Assembly: GCA_021807845.1 (NCBI GenBank)
Contig: JAKBCM010000037.1
Location: 1 to 10,479, forward strand
Origin: Pseudomonadota bacterium
GTDB taxonomy: Bacteria > Pseudomonadota > Gammaproteobacteria > Legionellales > Legionellaceae
Direction: 5' to 3'
DNA: 10,479 bases
The translations under genes and the position numbers were made by a program. The notes beneath the pieces were generated by a model. The model was not told where the DNA came from, did no database searches, and saw only the letters and a list, made by a program, of their open reading frames with translations. Position 1 is the stretch's first letter, and every line of letters starts with the position of its first letter. Positions 1 through 7,927 of the stretch are shown one piece after another.

Positions 1-1
1 C

Positions 2-3000
2 TTGCTACATCTAGAAGAGCTAACCATCAATCAATGGACATTCGATCTAGAACAATTACAGATGCTGTTGCTAGCCGCACCAAATCTTAAAAAATTACGG
101 TTCTCAACTTCTATGGGAGGGCAATACATCAATAATAAGAAGATTGACTTAAGTGAACCTATCGATCTCAATACCATTCAATTTTCTGAGCTCAAAGAGA
201 TTTCAAAATCAAACGTTCACACAATGATTAAAATGCTACAAAAAAAAGCGACAAATCTCAAAGAGTTATATGTAGGTGGTACAAAGCCTGCCAAAGGACC
301 TATTCAAGGATTGCTAAACAAAGATATGAAGCATCACAAAAACTATGGATTCGATAACGATACAGGAGGGGGGACTAGCGAATTTAATTTACAGCGGATT
401 TTTTATCCCGTAGACAAAGAGCCACGTCCAACTCCCAGATTGTATCGTTTTAATATCTTTGATACCTGTCAGATCAACGATGAACATTGTTCCTTAGAAG
501 AGATATTTCTATCCAAAAGTGAAGATTTGCAGTTATCTGAGTGTGAGCACTTGGTATGTTCACCAGATGAAATCGATACAATCATCCCTACTTTAAACAA
601 AACACCTGGCTATCAGCATTATCAAGGGAAACAATTATTCTATGTGGATGATGAATGGCAACCCATTGCCTCTTTGTCCCCTCATGAGGAAATGACGCAT
701 TTCCATGTGGATCCAAGTGAGCCTGGCGTCATAATCAAATACTCAAAGCTTGATAATTTATATTACATTCGTAGTCGATCCTATGGACATTCGATTGCGC
801 TTGATTTTTTAATCAAAGTTCCTCCCAAAAATGATCCTGTCTTACCCAAACCTATCAAGCAATTGATTGATTATTATAAAAGCTTTGGTGAGGGCGAGTT
901 AAAACTAGACAAGGAAAATCCTACAGGCGCTGATTATTTAGAAGCCATGCGCCAACAGAAAAAAGGTGCTTGTCGTCATCGTTCATTTGCGTTTAAGGAA
1001 GAAATGGCGAGGTGTTATCCTGATATACCTACACGGGTGATCACCAGTGATTGCCATATGTTTGTTGAAATAAACGTAAATGGACAATGGATGACTTGTG
1101 ATTTAGGAGGGTATGAGGCCAAATTAACCATTCATGAAAAAGAACAAGTAAAGACCAAAGAAAATACTCCCCCCAAGACCTCAGAAGACAGTCCTCAGAC
1201 AAAGACAAGCGCTGATGATAAGATAAACGATAATGATAAAGCTTATTTCACCAAGAAATTACAAACTTGGAAACAAAACAAAGGAGTAGGTGATAACCTT
1301 CAGGAGTATTGTAAACAATGCATCGATGGTGACGGAAATAAACGAAATAAACTCATTGAATTGGCGGGGAACACAAGGGTTGATGGGATGCGTTGGGCGT
1401 TGCAAAACGAATGTCAGTCAGCGAATCGTCCCGTGTTTTATATCAACTCACCCAGTGATTTGGTGTGCTCTGCTCCCATTGTGAAACTTGATGGCAATGA
1501 AGGGGTGATTCATCCCTTTGGTGGGCGATTTTATGATTTTTTACAAGCTAACAAAGACCCAGCCCATCCTCCGGTTTTAATCATTGATTATAATCAGTTT
1601 TCTGCTGAAGAGATTGCGAGGTTTAATAGCTTATTGGACGGCATACGCCACATCGATGGAGCAAAACCTCTCAATGAAATGGTTGTGATTGGTTTGGTTA
1701 ATCTTCAAAATCCAAAGCGCTACAGAGGAGCTGATTTTTATTCTCGTTTTTCTGTTCGTGAACAATGTCCTATTTCGTCCAATGAATTATCAGAACAAAT
1801 TCCTAACATTCCTGTTGAGCAAACGTTTGATGCAGCAAGTACTCATCCAAAGATCAACCTGTTTCACAGTTCAGATTGGAAAGGAAGATTAATAGGCCAC
1901 TGGATCTTAAATCAAGATCAGTTAACCTTTGAAAAAGGAGCATTGATTCAGGCCCTGGAAAAAGGATCGTCATCGATTGTGATTGAAAATGGGTTGTGGC
2001 ACGACGATGATTTTCAAAGATTTTGGCACGAAGTATGTGGGCATAAAGAGGTAGAATATCCAGGGGGTAAAATTCCTATCCCGGATCATTTTCGTTTGCA
2101 CCTCAAAGAAGGATACGATTGGGATCGATTAAAGCCCCAGATCTCTTGGCAGACAGAATACTCACTTAAGGGTGAAGTCTTAAATCCCAGCCGTATAGAT
2201 GAATTGTTAGGTCCTTATCGCTTTGATCAAACAACAAAGAAAATAAGAAAGTTAGATGGATTAATCAAGGACGCTGCTAAAGTCAATCCAAGAGAATTAG
2301 TAGTTCATGTGACGCGTTCTTTAAGTGAGGATGATTGGGCAAAAGTATTAACGGCCTGCAAAGAACAGCAAGTGATGCTTAAGGTCCATTGTGCTCCAGA
2401 CGTTGTCATGCCTAAGACGCTTGAACCGCCATTGGTCAAACAACCAAAAGTGCTTCCTGATTGGCATATTGAAAATTCAATCCATCCAACACAGGTGATT
2501 TTGAGTGATGACCAGGATGCCACTATTCATCTTTTAAAAGAACAAGATCCTCATTGGACAGTCATCGATGTTTCTGAATGTAAGCCGTCTGATTTATTAT
2601 GGCGCCTGGATGGAGTGTTCAATAAAGACTTATTGAAATTTCAGTTTCAAGAAGAAGCTGGGATTTTAGTCGATGCGTTAGGGGATAATCAGCTAGAGGT
2701 GCAGGATAAGTCCGAAGCAAACATCATTCTGAAAGGAAACTTTTCAAAAGAGCTGATTGATCAACTAGAAGTTTATTGTATGGCACGTCAACGTTTAACA
2801 AAAGCACCTGGAAAACTCATGTTAGTTTGTCCGCCTCAAACCAATATGTATGGTGCACCACAATCTTGTCACAAAGTGGATAGTGAAGTAAAACGTACAC
2901 TCTTGGGTGAATCCGATGCCACACTTGTGCAAGCGTATTTAGAGAAAGCATCCTTTGCTGAGCTTAAAACACGTTGTGAATTTCTTCATCATCATCCCGA

Positions 3001-4996
3001 ACAAAATAGCGATGAGGCTTGGCTCGGGATGTTTCATTTGTCTAACGAAATAGAAGACATTGGTGAGTTAAATCTAACAACAGCAGAAGAAGAAGCCAAA
3101 TTGTTTGTCAAAGAACGTTTGGATGCTGTCCATGCCTTAGTGGCAGAGGGTGCACCGTATGTCTATTTAACAGGCCTTACAGGTGTTGGTAAAACCACTT
3201 TTGTTGAAAAAGAATTAAGTAAAGATGGCGGAAAACTCTATCAAGGCCTTGATGCATTAGAAGCGTGGGCAAAAGACAAGTCCTTAGGTCCCAAACGATT
3301 ATTCATTGATGAAGAAAACTTGTGTGAACGAAATTGGAGTGAATTTGAAGGACTATTTGAACATCCACGAAGGATTAGGATTAAAAATAAATTATATGAA
3401 TTAAGCCAAGATCATGTGGTATTTTTTGCAGGTAATCCTGCAAGTTATGGTGGCGAGCGTAAGATTTCTCCTTTTTTTCTAAGGCATGGTAACGCTCTAT
3501 TATTTAAGCCTTTACCTGCTGCGTTTATCTATCAGGAAGTATTGAAGCCCATTTTTCAGAACACACCATTAGAAGCTCATGGCGCTGAAATCAGTAAAAA
3601 AATCATTGATGTATATCGATTTTTGTGTGGTCGCTCTACTCATGAAGTACTCATTTCACCGCGTGAACTGCAAATGATGGCGTTGATGGTTGTTCTTTAT
3701 CACCATCGCAATCCAACGATAGATATAGAGCTGATCACTCAACAAATCATCTGGGATTTTAGTAAAAATTTGGTGCCTAAAGCGTTTGCTGAATCATTCT
3801 CGAAACAATTCAAACCGGTGAGTGAACTCGCTTTTAGCGGTGAAAAACAATATAAAGATTTTATCATCACCCCATCTAGGATGAAAACTTGGCAGTTTAT
3901 AGATGATTTGTTAGCGTTGCGAGAATGGCGATTATTGAATCCTCACAGTAAAAACAATGCCCAATTATTTGGGGGGTTAGGAGGCATTGTTTTAGAAGGG
4001 GAACCAGGTAATGGAAAAAGTGATTTGATCACCCATGCGTTAAAAGCGCATGGATATGAACGTCAAGAAACCCTTGATTTAGAAAAACCAATCACCGCAG
4101 CAAAACCATACTTTGTGCTTCCAGCAAGTATGCCCGCCAGCCTTCGAGAAAAATGGGTGGTAAAGGCCGCGACTCTTGGAGCAGTTATTGTTTTTGATGA
4201 AATCAATAGTGCACCCATGGAGCGCTTGTTTAATGGGGTATTAATGGGAAAACTCCCAGATGGCACTTCCGTAAAACCTGGTTTTATGATGTTTTGTACC
4301 AAAAATCCAGAAAGTATGGATGGGCGGTATAAAACGACAACCGCACAAAAAAGACGTTTCATCAATGAAACGACGCCCAATTATCCTGTGGAAGAGCTGA
4401 CTACAATCTTAACTGCCAAAAATGTGCCGCAGAAAAAAGCAGCAATGCTTGCCACGCTCTTAAATGAGCAAGTGAAAATAGCCAAAGAGAATCACTTCAA
4501 TCCACCGCCAACGTTTCGGGACTTATTGGCTCTGGTTGATGATGCGATTGTGACTTCTAAAGAGCAATTTTTGATGGGTATTCAATTCAATAAGTATATG
4601 ATGCAATTAGAATGGAAGTATCATGAAATGAATATCAAAGCGCAAAACTCTGTTCAGTACCAGAAAGCTTCAATCGTTGCCTTTGAGTTGATTCAGCAAT
4701 TAAAAATACATCAGCAAACGTTTCTAGCAGATGGTGATCAACAAGCTTTCAAGAATCATTGTCTTCATGATTTAGAAGAAGCAAAACCCGTACTCAGTGA
4801 ACATCGCGGCTGGGGATTAATCATTGCCAGCCTTATTTTGTCATTATTGACCATAGGCATTGTGAATGTGATCTCTGGGCGCTTTATGTTGTTTGGAACG
4901 AATTCATACAATATATTATCAGCGTTTGAAGGCAAGATCATCGACAACAATCAAGAAGGCTCCGGTGAGAATATCTTCAATATCCCCGGCTACTAG
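2..4996 (+). CDS. Giant multidomain protein (5'-partial): LRR-like repeats, transglutaminase-like domain, tandem AAA modules, C-terminal membrane segment; putative effector
   Basis: The frame is open at the left edge, so the start is probably outside the window; residue 1 is the TTG at base 2. Residues 1-36 and about 60-95 look LRR-like. Residues about 290-375 resemble a transglutaminase-like thiol enzyme, with Cys324, His352 and Asp367 in the expected order and context. A charged linker (379-413) follows. Residues about 470-950 contain degenerate AAA-like units without a P-loop (strands VLIIDYN 525-531, IVIEN 659-663, and others). Two intact modules follow: Walker A GLTGVGKT 1058-1065 with LFIDEEN 1100-1106 and sensor Asn1145; and GEPGNGKS 1333-1340 with VIVFDEIN 1395-1402, Asn1435 and arginines 1451-1452. 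The DEIN and NP motifs resemble the AAA_5 (midasin/McrB) group. A hydrophobic span (1605-1624) follows the tail motif EHRGW. ATP-driven remodelling and protein modification are inferred; the substrate is unknown. The Legionella effector assignment is likely but not provable here. Confidence 0.85.
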   Translation: MLHLEELTINQWTFDLEQLQMLLLAAPNLKKLRFSTSMGGQYINNKKIDLSEPIDLNTIQFSELKEISKSNVHTMIKMLQKKATNLKELYVGGTKPAKGPIQGLLNKDMKHHKNYGFDNDTGGGTSEFNLQRIFYPVDKEPRPTPRLYRFNIFDTCQINDEHCSLEEIFLSKSEDLQLSECEHLVCSPDEIDTIIPTLNKTPGYQHYQGKQLFYVDDEWQPIASLSPHEEMTHFHVDPSEPGVIIKYSKLDNLYYIRSRSYGHSIALDFLIKVPPKNDPVLPKPIKQLIDYYKSFGEGELKLDKENPTGADYLEAMRQQKKGACRHRSFAFKEEMARCYPDIPTRVITSDCHMFVEINVNGQWMTCDLGGYEAKLTIHEKEQVKTKENTPPKTSEDSPQTKTSADDKINDNDKAYFTKKLQTWKQNKGVGDNLQEYCKQCIDGDGNKRNKLIELAGNTRVDGMRWALQNECQSANRPVFYINSPSDLVCSAPIVKLDGNEGVIHPFGGRFYDFLQANKDPAHPPVLIIDYNQFSAEEIARFNSLLDGIRHIDGAKPLNEMVVIGLVNLQNPKRYRGADFYSRFSVREQCPISSNELSEQIPNIPVEQTFDAASTHPKINLFHSSDWKGRLIGHWILNQDQLTFEKGALIQALEKGSSSIVIENGLWHDDDFQRFWHEVCGHKEVEYPGGKIPIPDHFRLHLKEGYDWDRLKPQISWQTEYSLKGEVLNPSRIDELLGPYRFDQTTKKIRKLDGLIKDAAKVNPRELVVHVTRSLSEDDWAKVLTACKEQQVMLKVHCAPDVVMPKTLEPPLVKQPKVLPDWHIENSIHPTQVILSDDQDATIHLLKEQDPHWTVIDVSECKPSDLLWRLDGVFNKDLLKFQFQEEAGILVDALGDNQLEVQDKSEANIILKGNFSKELIDQLEVYCMARQRLTKAPGKLMLVCPPQTNMYGAPQSCHKVDSEVKRTLLGESDATLVQAYLEKASFAELKTRCEFLHHHPEQNSDEAWLGMFHLSNEIEDIGELNLTTAEEEAKLFVKERLDAVHALVAEGAPYVYLTGLTGVGKTTFVEKELSKDGGKLYQGLDALEAWAKDKSLGPKRLFIDEENLCERNWSEFEGLFEHPRRIRIKNKLYELSQDHVVFFAGNPASYGGERKISPFFLRHGNALLFKPLPAAFIYQEVLKPIFQNTPLEAHGAEISKKIIDVYRFLCGRSTHEVLISPRELQMMALMVVLYHHRNPTIDIELITQQIIWDFSKNLVPKAFAESFSKQFKPVSELAFSGEKQYKDFIITPSRMKTWQFIDDLLALREWRLLNPHSKNNAQLFGGLGGIVLEGEPGNGKSDLITHALKAHGYERQETLDLEKPITAAKPYFVLPASMPASLREKWVVKAATLGAVIVFDEINSAPMERLFNGVLMGKLPDGTSVKPGFMMFCTKNPESMDGRYKTTTAQKRRFINETTPNYPVEELTTILTAKNVPQKKAAMLATLLNEQVKIAKENHFNPPPTFRDLLALVDDAIVTSKEQFLMGIQFNKYMMQLEWKYHEMNIKAQNSVQYQKASIVAFELIQQLKIHQQTFLADGDQQAFKNHCLHDLEEAKPVLSEHRGWGLIIASLILSLLTIGIVNVISGRFMLFGTNSYNILSAFEGKIIDNNQEGSGENIFNIPGY

Positions 4997-5000
4997 TTCA

Positions 5001-5044
5001 TATGTTATACTTTATATTAAATAAATATACTATTTAAATGTGAT
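5001..5044 (+). promoter_or_regulatory. AT-rich leader with two TATACT boxes, possible promoter of the FAD protein gene
   Basis: The 48 bp between the giant ORF and the FAD gene are almost entirely A and T and contain TATACT twice, at 5006-5011 and 5026-5031, each one base from the sigma-70 -10 consensus. No good -35 is seen 16-18 bp upstream of either; the second has only TGTTAT at 5003-5008. No Shine-Dalgarno precedes the ATG at 5045. A promoter is plausible from composition only. Confidence 0.3.
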
Positions 5045-6517
5045 ATGCCGCTTTTTGGTGAAGAAAAGGATGCTGCAGATATAGCCATTGTGGGTTTAGG
5101 GCCTGGAGGCTTAGCCTGTGCTCTAGATGCTGCTAAGCAAGGAAAAAAAGTGGTTGCATTGACGAACCGTTCTGAATATATCAGAGGCCCAAGAGTTGTT
5201 ATCACCCCTGAAACAGAAGATTTTTTAAGAGAGTATACGGATCCCAACAATACAGAAGATATACGATTTTGGGACAGGTATCTGGAAGATGCAACCGTGC
5301 AAATCAAAGACGTTGAGCGTTTTCTATACCGTAAATTAAGTGCCTACCCTAACGTAACCATTGTTGATGTTCAACACAATCCAATCGCATCGGTTGGAAG
5401 AGGTAAAAAAGGAGATGCGGACTACATTGAGTTCTATGATGGTACCCAATACTATACGCATCATATGGTGGCTGCGGATGGTGTTCATCATGGGTTTGCA
5501 GATATAGTCAGTAGAAGTCTGGGTATTCAAATCAGTTATGGACAAAGCCCAATACAAGACCGGCATCGATTTCATGCTACAGTTCAACTAAAACTCAAAG
5601 AAGGTGAAACTATTCCGAATCAATTCGATTCAGGCAGTCATACAGTAGGATCTTATCGAGAGCATGGTTGGGAGGAGTTATATAAACCACAATGCATTAT
5701 GTTTCCAAACTCAGATCTGGATAAGTTTTACTGGGCGGGTGAAATTCCAAAAACCATTTTTGAAGAACCAGATGAAGAATTAAGGCGCACTCAATTATTA
5801 GAGTGGGCTTGTATTGCTATATATAAACAGTTAGGGATAACACCTGCTCAATTGGAATATAGAAAAAGTAGAAAAATGCCTGCCAAAGATAAATTGCAAG
5901 CCACTGTTTTCGAACTGAACATGCGAATATGTCATCAAGCAATGGTTGATCTCAGTCATGGTGTATTCGCACAAATTGGTGATGGTAGACGTTCGTCTAA
6001 TTACAAATATGCTTCGGGTTTAAATGATGCGATTGCAACAGGCAGAGCTTTTGCCAGAGGATTTGCTTCTGAACCATTTGATAGAAAACCCTTTGAAGAA
6101 ACCATCCAGATGATGGATGAGGAATTGGTGACCTTTAAGAGTGATGCCTTGCCTTATAGAGAAGAATTGGGAGAGCCTCATTATCAAAAATTGCTCAAAT
6201 CAATTGATCATCTTGCAAAACATTTATCACAGGACCCCATTCATCAAGTCGTTGTAAGAGCATTGTGGCTAGCCAAAGAAAAACTTCTCTATCGAGGTGA
6301 TGAGAAATCTCAGCGAGAAGAAGCGGTGGATACCATTTATGCTGCATTAAAACGGGTTGTGGACACACAGCCTGGACACCAACAGATGGGATTGTTGTAT
6401 AGAGGATATACTGCAATTGACCATATCCTTCAGGATCAGGCGCGAGAAACGAAGCGGGTGAATCCTTATAATGAATTATTACAGTCTTTAGACGAGTTTA
6501 AACAACATCCCTTCTAA
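5045..6517 (+). CDS. FAD-dependent monooxygenase-like protein with helical C-terminal domain; possible effector
   Basis: A 490-residue protein with the hallmarks of class A flavoprotein hydroxylases. It has an N-terminal Rossmann dinucleotide site GLGPGG (17-22) in a beta-alpha-beta unit, a DG-type motif ADG (144-146), and a GDGRRSSNYKYASGLNDA segment starting at Gly312, which corresponds to the GD motif that binds the FAD ribityl/pyrophosphate. By family, such enzymes use NAD(P)H and O2 to hydroxylate a substrate; kynurenine monooxygenase and MICAL share the fold. After about residue 345 the sequence becomes a predicted helical, charged domain of roughly 145 residues that is not part of the catalytic core. 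No signal peptide or membrane segment is visible, so it is cytosolic or secreted by another route. It lies 48 bp after the giant ORF on the same strand and may be co-expressed. Start ATG 5045 gives a sensible N-terminus just ahead of the Rossmann strand, despite no clear Shine-Dalgarno. Substrate unknown; an effector role is inferred from location only. Confidence 0.8.
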   Translation: MPLFGEEKDAADIAIVGLGPGGLACALDAAKQGKKVVALTNRSEYIRGPRVVITPETEDFLREYTDPNNTEDIRFWDRYLEDATVQIKDVERFLYRKLSAYPNVTIVDVQHNPIASVGRGKKGDADYIEFYDGTQYYTHHMVAADGVHHGFADIVSRSLGIQISYGQSPIQDRHRFHATVQLKLKEGETIPNQFDSGSHTVGSYREHGWEELYKPQCIMFPNSDLDKFYWAGEIPKTIFEEPDEELRRTQLLEWACIAIYKQLGITPAQLEYRKSRKMPAKDKLQATVFELNMRICHQAMVDLSHGVFAQIGDGRRSSNYKYASGLNDAIATGRAFARGFASEPFDRKPFEETIQMMDEELVTFKSDALPYREELGEPHYQKLLKSIDHLAKHLSQDPIHQVVVRALWLAKEKLLYRGDEKSQREEAVDTIYAALKRVVDTQPGHQQMGLLYRGYTAIDHILQDQARETKRVNPYNELLQSLDEFKQHPF

Positions 6518-6541
6518 TGTTAGGATCTATCCCTTTACAAA

Positions 6542-6568
6542 AGACCTCATGTGGTCTATTTGTTTTTT
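6542..6568 (+). terminator. Weak Rho-independent terminator after the FAD protein gene
   Basis: AGACC (6542-6546) pairs with GGTCT (6553-6557) around a six-base loop, and a run of six T (6563-6568) follows five bases later. The stem is short, so termination may be incomplete. It sits 25 bp after the FAD gene's stop and 32 bp before the acetyltransferase start, a sensible boundary between the accessory and core parts of the window. Confidence 0.45.
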
Positions 6569-6599
6569 ATGATCACTAATAAATTCAACTGGTAAATTT

Positions 6600-7058
6600 A
6601 TGATCTACAAAGTGCGTCCGATGCAACATATCGATATTGATAAGGTTTACGAAATAGAGGTGATGGCCCATCGAGCTCCTTGGGGTCGAGGTATTCTTTC
6701 TGATTGCGTCACGGTGGGTTATGATTGTCGACTTCTTGAGGTTGGGGACGAATCTTCATTAGAGTTAGCAAGCTATATCATCTGTCGTTACCATGATTCT
6801 GTTTGTCATATTCTCAATTTATGTGTTTTGCCGAAATTACAACAAAAAGGATTGGGTCAAATGTTGCTACAAGATGTGTTGAACTTCCCAGCAGATAAGC
6901 GTACAAAGTGTTTTGTCTTAGAAGTGAGGCCTAGTAATATACCAGCCTTACAGCTTTATTATAAATTGGGATTTCAACAGATTGGAATTAAGCCTGGCTA
7001 TTACATTGATGGAGAGTCTATCGAAGACGCTATTGTCCTCGAAAAAGTCATCAAGTAA
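6600..7058 (+). CDS. rimI: RimI-like GNAT N-acetyltransferase (ribosomal protein S18 N-terminal alanine acetyltransferase)
   Basis: A 152-residue single-domain GNAT protein, the usual RimI length. RimI transfers an acetyl group from acetyl-CoA to the N-terminal alanine of ribosomal protein S18 in the cytoplasm. The acetyl-CoA pyrophosphate loop is QQKGLG (81-86), preceded by the strand ILNLCVLP. LEVRPSN (107-113) places Glu108 where the E. coli catalytic base Glu103 sits, and Tyr120 in LYYKLGF matches the general acid Tyr115, both shifted by five. The C-terminal YY (134-135) and EDAIVL (142-147) are also typical. RimI often lies beside tsaB; here it stands alone between an FAD protein gene and a convergent exonuclease gene, so assignment rests on the motifs. 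Only a poor Shine-Dalgarno (GGT about nine bases upstream) precedes the ATG, but the start fits the family N-terminus. A different GNAT specificity is possible. Confidence 0.85.
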   Translation: MIYKVRPMQHIDIDKVYEIEVMAHRAPWGRGILSDCVTVGYDCRLLEVGDESSLELASYIICRYHDSVCHILNLCVLPKLQQKGLGQMLLQDVLNFPADKRTKCFVLEVRPSNIPALQLYYKLGFQQIGIKPGYYIDGESIEDAIVLEKVIK

Positions 7059-7079
7059 CTCATCAGTATTTTAGAATAA

Positions 7080-7107
7080 TCGTAACTCTTGAGCGCAGGA
7101 GTTACGA
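7080..7107. terminator. Hairpin between convergent genes, likely bidirectional terminator
   Basis: A perfect 9-bp stem, TCGTAACTC (7080-7088) with GAGTTACGA (7099-7107), can extend inward by a T-G and a T-A pair around the loop GAGCGC. It lies 21 bp after the acetyltransferase stop and 9 bp beyond the exonuclease stop, where a shared terminator is expected. Neither side has a strong T-run; the minus direction reads TTATTCT after the stem. The structure is certain, the termination role inferred. Confidence 0.5.
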
Positions 7108-7116
7108 ATGATACGG

Positions 7117-7896
7117 CTATTGGCTCGAATGCAACTGACTCAAAAAGGCTTGCATATGAGGTTTATCCACTGCATCTTTTAGATATGTCCTTAACCGCTC
7201 GATGGATTGTTCATATCCTGATTGGGAGATGTTACCGCGCATCAATTCAAAACGTAAATAAATGCAATACGTATTTAATACGTCTGTTTCACAGTAATCT
7301 CGAATACCTTTGGAATCACCTTTTAAAAAATGCTCCCATACTTTATTGCCACTCATGCCCATTTTCCCTGGAAAGCCGAGCATGGAGGCAATTTCATCTA
7401 ATGGTGCAAAAGCTTTGTTTTGGTAAGATGACAAGACATCCATGAGATCAAGATGACGGTAGTGAAAACGGTTTAAGTAGTTATTCCAACGAAAGTTTTG
7501 TTGATTTTCCCCGCTTTCCCAATACGTTGTTGCAGTGACACCATGTAAAAGTGCCCGGTAATGAAGAACAGGTAAATCAAAGCCACTGCCATTCCAGCTC
7601 ACCAGGGTAGGGATATGTTTATCAATCCCAGTAAAAAATCGAGTGATCAATTCTTTTTCATTAGAGTGTTCATCTCCTAATGACCAGACTTTGATGTTGG
7701 CTTGATGAGAAAGTACTAAAGAAATGGCAACAATTTTTTGTAAATGATGGGGTAAGAAATCATGACCTACCTTTTCACGACGTAAAGCATAAAGCGCTTT
7801 CGCTGTGTCTTCATCTGATAATCCATCCAGATCATAGAGTTTCCGTCCTGTTTCGACATCAGGAACCGTTTCAATATCAAAAACCAAAATATTCAT
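7117..7896 (-). CDS. Predicted 3'-5' exonuclease related to the PolB proofreading domain (DEDDy)
   Basis: A 259-residue stand-alone exonuclease domain of the DnaQ/RNase H-like superfamily, resembling the PolB-exonuclease-like family (Pfam DNA_pol_B_exo2, as I recall it). All DEDDy landmarks are present: FDIET with Asp7 and Glu9 (Exo I), WNGSGFDLP with Asp107 (Exo II), and YCETD with Tyr201 and Asp205 (Exo III, Tyr type). These residues bind two metal ions and remove nucleotides from 3' ends. No polymerase domain follows, so it acts alone or in trans; the physiological substrate of this family is not established, and a repair or RNA/DNA end-trimming role is inferred. It converges with the RimI-like gene and diverges from the lipoprotein gene. 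ATG at 7896 directly precedes the Exo I strand, and no in-frame upstream ATG is better. The Shine-Dalgarno is poor. A candidate promoter lies at 7928-7955. Confidence 0.85.
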   Translation of the reverse strand: MNILVFDIETVPDVETGRKLYDLDGLSDEDTAKALYALRREKVGHDFLPHHLQKIVAISLVLSHQANIKVWSLGDEHSNEKELITRFFTGIDKHIPTLVSWNGSGFDLPVLHYRALLHGVTATTYWESGENQQNFRWNNYLNRFHYRHLDLMDVLSSYQNKAFAPLDEIASMLGFPGKMGMSGNKVWEHFLKGDSKGIRDYCETDVLNTYCIYLRFELMRGNISQSGYEQSIERLRTYLKDAVDKPHMQAFLSQLHSSQ

Positions 7897-7927
7897 AAAG
7901 ACAATGTTTCATGAAGAAAGGTTCTAT

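Noticed and set aside
2..4. TTG at base 2 as a true start codon
   Set aside because: It is the first in-frame codon of the window only; an LRR-like motif begins at once and the frame is not closed upstream.
4063..4380. 105-codon minus-strand ORF opposite the second Walker region
   Set aside because: It lies wholly inside the giant ORF, whose frame there encodes clear AAA motifs; its own translation shows no domain and no ribosome site.
5011..5040. Possible PmrA-type regulatory box (TTAA-containing repeats) before the flavoprotein
   Set aside because: The half-sites and spacing do not match the consensus I know; the region is simply very AT-rich.
5017..5307. 96-codon minus-strand ORF at the start of the flavoprotein
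   Set aside because: It is antisense to the FAD-binding Rossmann unit and shows no motif of its own.
7089..7445. 118-codon plus-strand ORF
   Set aside because: It is antisense to the exonuclease gene, begins inside the hairpin region, and its translation has no recognisable motif.
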